Source: an uncultured Clostridia bacterium | Lineage (GTDB): Bacteria > Bacillota > Clostridia > Peptostreptococcales > Anaerovoracaceae | Length of the DNA: 9,343 bases | Direction: 5' to 3' | NCBI GenBank assembly: GCA_934277655.1 | Contig: CAKQVC010000059.1 | Span: forward strand, 1-9,343 | Part shown: piece after piece, positions 7,458 to 9,343 of the stretch | Numbering within the stretch: position 1 is the stretch's first letter | Layout of the letters: each line of letters starts with the position of its first letter | Notes under the pieces: model-generated | What the model was told of the DNA's origin: nothing | Seen by the model: only the letters and a program-made list of their open reading frames with translations | Database searches by the model: none | Position numbers and translations under genes: made by a program

Positions 7458-9343
7458 ATGGAAAAAGGACAGATTGTCAGATTGACAATTGAGGATATGA
7501 GCACGGAAGGACAGGGAATCGGCAAGATTTATGAAGATGACTCCGCAAAATCTGAAAAGCGGGGCTTTCCGGTTTTCGTAAAGGGTGCTGTGGTTGGCGA
7601 CTGTGTGGACACTGAATTGACAAAAGTGAAGAAAAATTATGCATTCGGACAGATCCGGAATATGGTTCAGGCATCCGAAGACAGAATCGAGCCGTATTGC
7701 GAATATAATGGGATCTGTGGCGGATGTACACTCGGAGCACTTCGTTATGAGGCACAGCTTGCTTTGAAAGAACGGCAGGTAAGGGATAAACTGGTGCGTC
7801 TGGGGGGACTTGAAGATCCGGTCATCATGCCGATCATGGGAATGAATGATGCAGAGTCTGGCGAGGAGCCGTTCCGGTATCGGAACAAGGCGGGCATGCC
7901 AGTCAGCACCGGAGGACAGATTACAAAAAAAGGCGGAATTGTATTGCCGGTACATGAGCCAAGGATTGGGTTTTACAGACCAAAGAGTCACGATGTTGTG
8001 GACTGCACGGACTGTCTGCTCCAGTCGGAGCCTGCAATGGCGGCTGCGGCGGCACTTCGTCAGTTCATGAAAGAAGACCATATAACCTCTTATGACACAC
8101 GCTGGGAAAAAGGGCTGATGCGGCATATGATCGTCCGGACGGCAGCAGGAACCGGGCAGGTCATGGTCATTCTTGTGATCAATGGCAAGGCAATCCCCAA
8201 TGCGCCTAAATTGGTCGAAATGTTAGATGATGCGATTTTTAACGTACCTGTTTATGAAGAGGGTCCGCTGGCAGGTGTGGAATTCAACCTGGAAAGCGTT
8301 GTTGTCAATATCAATAAGTCAAAGACGCTGGATGGACCGATCCTGGGCGAAGAGTGCATCACGATCGCAGGAAGTCCGACTATCTGTGAAGAGATTGGAG
8401 GACTGCGTTTCGAAATTTCTCCACTGTCGTTTTACCAGGTCAACCGGCAGCAGATGGTAAAGCTGTATGATAAGGCTCTGGAATATGCATCGCTAAAAGG
8501 CGATGAGACAGTTCTGGATCTGTATTGCGGGGTTGGGACAATCGGATTGTTCGCCGCCGCAGAGATGAAACGAAAGACTGCCGAACTTAATGAAGCAGAG
8601 GGGAAAGGTGCTGAAAGTCAGAGTTTAGCCAGCGCCGGAGTATCTGCGCCTGATCAGAATGAGGATTCTGAAACAAGCTGTGATGCTCAGGGCAAAGTTG
8701 AGGGTTCTGGACTGCAATGCGGCTCTTCAGAGGAAAGGGTTGAGGTTTCTGGATTGCAATGGGCATCTTCAGAAGAAATGGAATTTGGCAGGACGGATTG
8801 TGCCCCGCCGAAGAAGGCAAAAATCGGACGTGTGATCGGGATTGAATCCGTCAAAGGCGCGGTTCTTGACGCAAACCGCAATGCGGTCATCAACGGTATC
8901 GTAAATGCACGATACGTCTGCGGCAAGGCGGAGGAAGAACTGCCAAAGATGGTGCGTACCAAAGCACAGGAAGAAAAAGCAGTCAGAGAGGCAGCCTCTA
9001 GATTCGGGGAAGAAGCCGGAAAGAAGGAAATCCTCAAAGACGAATCTCTCCGAATTACTCATGCAGATGTTGCAATCCTCGACCCGCCGAGAGCCGGGTG
9101 CGACCAGGTATTGCTGGAGGCTGTCGTAAAAGTACAGCCAGACCGGATCGTGTATGTTTCCTGCGATCCTGCGACTCTTGCCCGAGACGTAAAATGGCTC
9201 GGCGAGCACGGATACGAATTCAAAGAAGCCACCCCGTGCGATATGTTCCCGTGGACCGGGCATGTCGAGACGGTAGTTCTTTTGTCCCACAAAAAAGCCG
9301 ACAGTTATATCCACATTGATGTGGAGTTTGGAGAGGGCGAGGG
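7458..9343 (+). CDS. rlmD: 23S rRNA (uracil-5-)-methyltransferase, RlmD/RlmCD (RumA) family, 3' truncated by window
   Basis: A SAM-dependent enzyme that makes 5-methyluridine in 23S rRNA. In Gram-positives one enzyme (RlmCD) often modifies both U747 and U1939, so site specificity is left open. 628 complete codons are open to the edge, well over the usual 430-460 residues. In order: an N-terminal TRAM-like part (about 1-70); a [4Fe-4S] cluster set Cys81, Cys87, Cys90 (C-x5-C-x2-C) with Cys186 as the probable fourth ligand; SAM motif I DLYCGVGTIGL (354-364); GIE (461-463); DPPRAGC (542-548); the nucleophile Cys569 in YVSCDPATL; and the catalytic Glu604 in HVETVVLLS. Two departures from the family are clear. 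About 90 low-complexity residues (369-458) sit between motif I and GIE, and a charged insert lies at about 500-535 before DPPRAG. The frame also continues at least 24 residues past Glu604, where most members end soon after. No residue known to be needed is missing, so the enzyme is probably active. It is likely cotranscribed with the c-di-GMP gene. Confidence 0.95.
   Translation, partial: MEKGQIVRLTIEDMSTEGQGIGKIYEDDSAKSEKRGFPVFVKGAVVGDCVDTELTKVKKNYAFGQIRNMVQASEDRIEPYCEYNGICGGCTLGALRYEAQLALKERQVRDKLVRLGGLEDPVIMPIMGMNDAESGEEPFRYRNKAGMPVSTGGQITKKGGIVLPVHEPRIGFYRPKSHDVVDCTDCLLQSEPAMAAAAALRQFMKEDHITSYDTRWEKGLMRHMIVRTAAGTGQVMVILVINGKAIPNAPKLVEMLDDAIFNVPVYEEGPLAGVEFNLESVVVNINKSKTLDGPILGEECITIAGSPTICEEIGGLRFEISPLSFYQVNRQQMVKLYDKALEYASLKGDETVLDLYCGVGTIGLFAAAEMKRKTAELNEAEGKGAESQSLASAGVSAPDQNEDSETSCDAQGKVEGSGLQCGSSEERVEVSGLQWASSEEMEFGRTDCAPPKKAKIGRVIGIESVKGAVLDANRNAVINGIVNARYVCGKAEEELPKMVRTKAQEEKAVREAASRFGEEAGKKEILKDESLRITHADVAILDPPRAGCDQVLLEAVVKVQPDRIVYVSCDPATLARDVKWLGEHGYEFKEATPCDMFPWTGHVETVVLLSHKKADSYIHIDVEFGEGE
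8562..8831 (+). other. Low-complexity insertion inside the methyltransferase SAM-binding fold
   Basis: Residues 369-458 separate motif I (ending near residue 368) from the next strand (RVIGIE). In E. coli RumA the matching distance from the motif I Asp to the Glu of GVE is about 25 residues; here it is 109. The insert is rich in Glu, Ser, Gly, Ala and Gln, has no recognisable domain, and looks disordered. It is in frame, with no stop. Confidence 0.8.
8697..8780 (+). repeat. 42-base tandem duplication within the methyltransferase insertion
   Basis: Two adjacent 42-base units (8697-8738 and 8739-8780) match at 35 of 42 positions by my count. They encode VEGSGLQCGSSEER and VEVSGLQWASSEEM. The unit is 14 codons, so the frame is kept. 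A degenerate third copy may start near 8661 (EDSETSC), but that is weak. Confidence 0.85.

Noticed and set aside
7401..8126. A 241-codon open frame on the minus strand overlapping the end of the c-di-GMP gene and the start of rlmD
   Set aside because: It lies fully antisense to two genes with clear family motifs, its product is rich in Cys, His, Phe and Ser with no recognisable domain, and it spans the junction of two real genes.
8562..8831. A frameshift or pseudogene in the methyltransferase explaining the odd segment
   Set aside because: The frame is continuous from 7458 to the window end and all motifs before and after the insert are in the same frame.
8769..9314. A 181-codon minus-strand frame over the methyltransferase end
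   Set aside because: The + strand here encodes the DPPRAGC, YVSCDP and HVE catalytic motifs; the antisense product has no supporting feature.
1..9343. A mobile element, defence system or other newly acquired island
   Set aside because: No transposase, integrase, terminal repeats, tRNA-linked attachment site or abrupt composition change is visible; the genes are core ATPase, signalling and rRNA modification genes.

Overview
The window reads as a chromosomal segment from an anaerobic Firmicute, most likely a Clostridia/Lachnospiraceae-type bacterium. The reasons are a bacterial V/A-type ATPase operon ending in the order A-B-D, purine-rich GGAGG-like ribosome binding sites, moderate GC content and tight gene packing, and a large PAS/GGDEF/EAL protein next to a Cys-cluster 23S rRNA uracil methyltransferase. 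The lineage is an inference from gene content; no rRNA is present to confirm it. All supported genes are on the + strand.

Left part (1-2748): the end of a V/A-type ATPase operon. The C-terminal 208 residues of catalytic subunit A (cut by the window edge) overlap the start of the non-catalytic subunit B by 8 bases. A 70-base spacer with a possible stem-loop then leads to the central-stalk subunit D. Together they form most of the soluble, rotating V1 head; the membrane and peripheral-stalk genes would lie upstream.

Middle gap (2749-3124): 376 bases without a gene. It holds a small hairpin, a long near-perfect hairpin (2843-2885) that probably ends the ATPase transcript, a TATAAT-type promoter (-10 at 3048-3053) and a short leader.

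Right part (3125-9343): a probable two-gene unit. The first gene encodes a 1442-residue soluble cyclic-di-GMP protein. Its order is degenerate GGDEF, intact EAL (phosphodiesterase), about six PAS-type sensor modules, then an intact GGDEF (diguanylate cyclase) with an RxxD inhibitory site. Its N-terminus begins with an 18-base tandem repeat carrying three in-frame ATGs. Four bases after its stop begins an RlmD/RlmCD-type 23S rRNA m5U methyltransferase that runs off the right edge. This enzyme keeps its iron-sulfur and catalytic residues. It carries a low-complexity insertion of about 90 residues inside its SAM-binding fold, with an internal 42-base tandem duplication, and a C-terminal extension past the usual family end.

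I see no mobile element, CRISPR array, tRNA or rRNA. Most of the window is ordinary core genome. The points worth a second look are the architecture of the c-di-GMP protein and its repeat-borne start codons, the methyltransferase insertion and extension, and the long intergenic hairpin.
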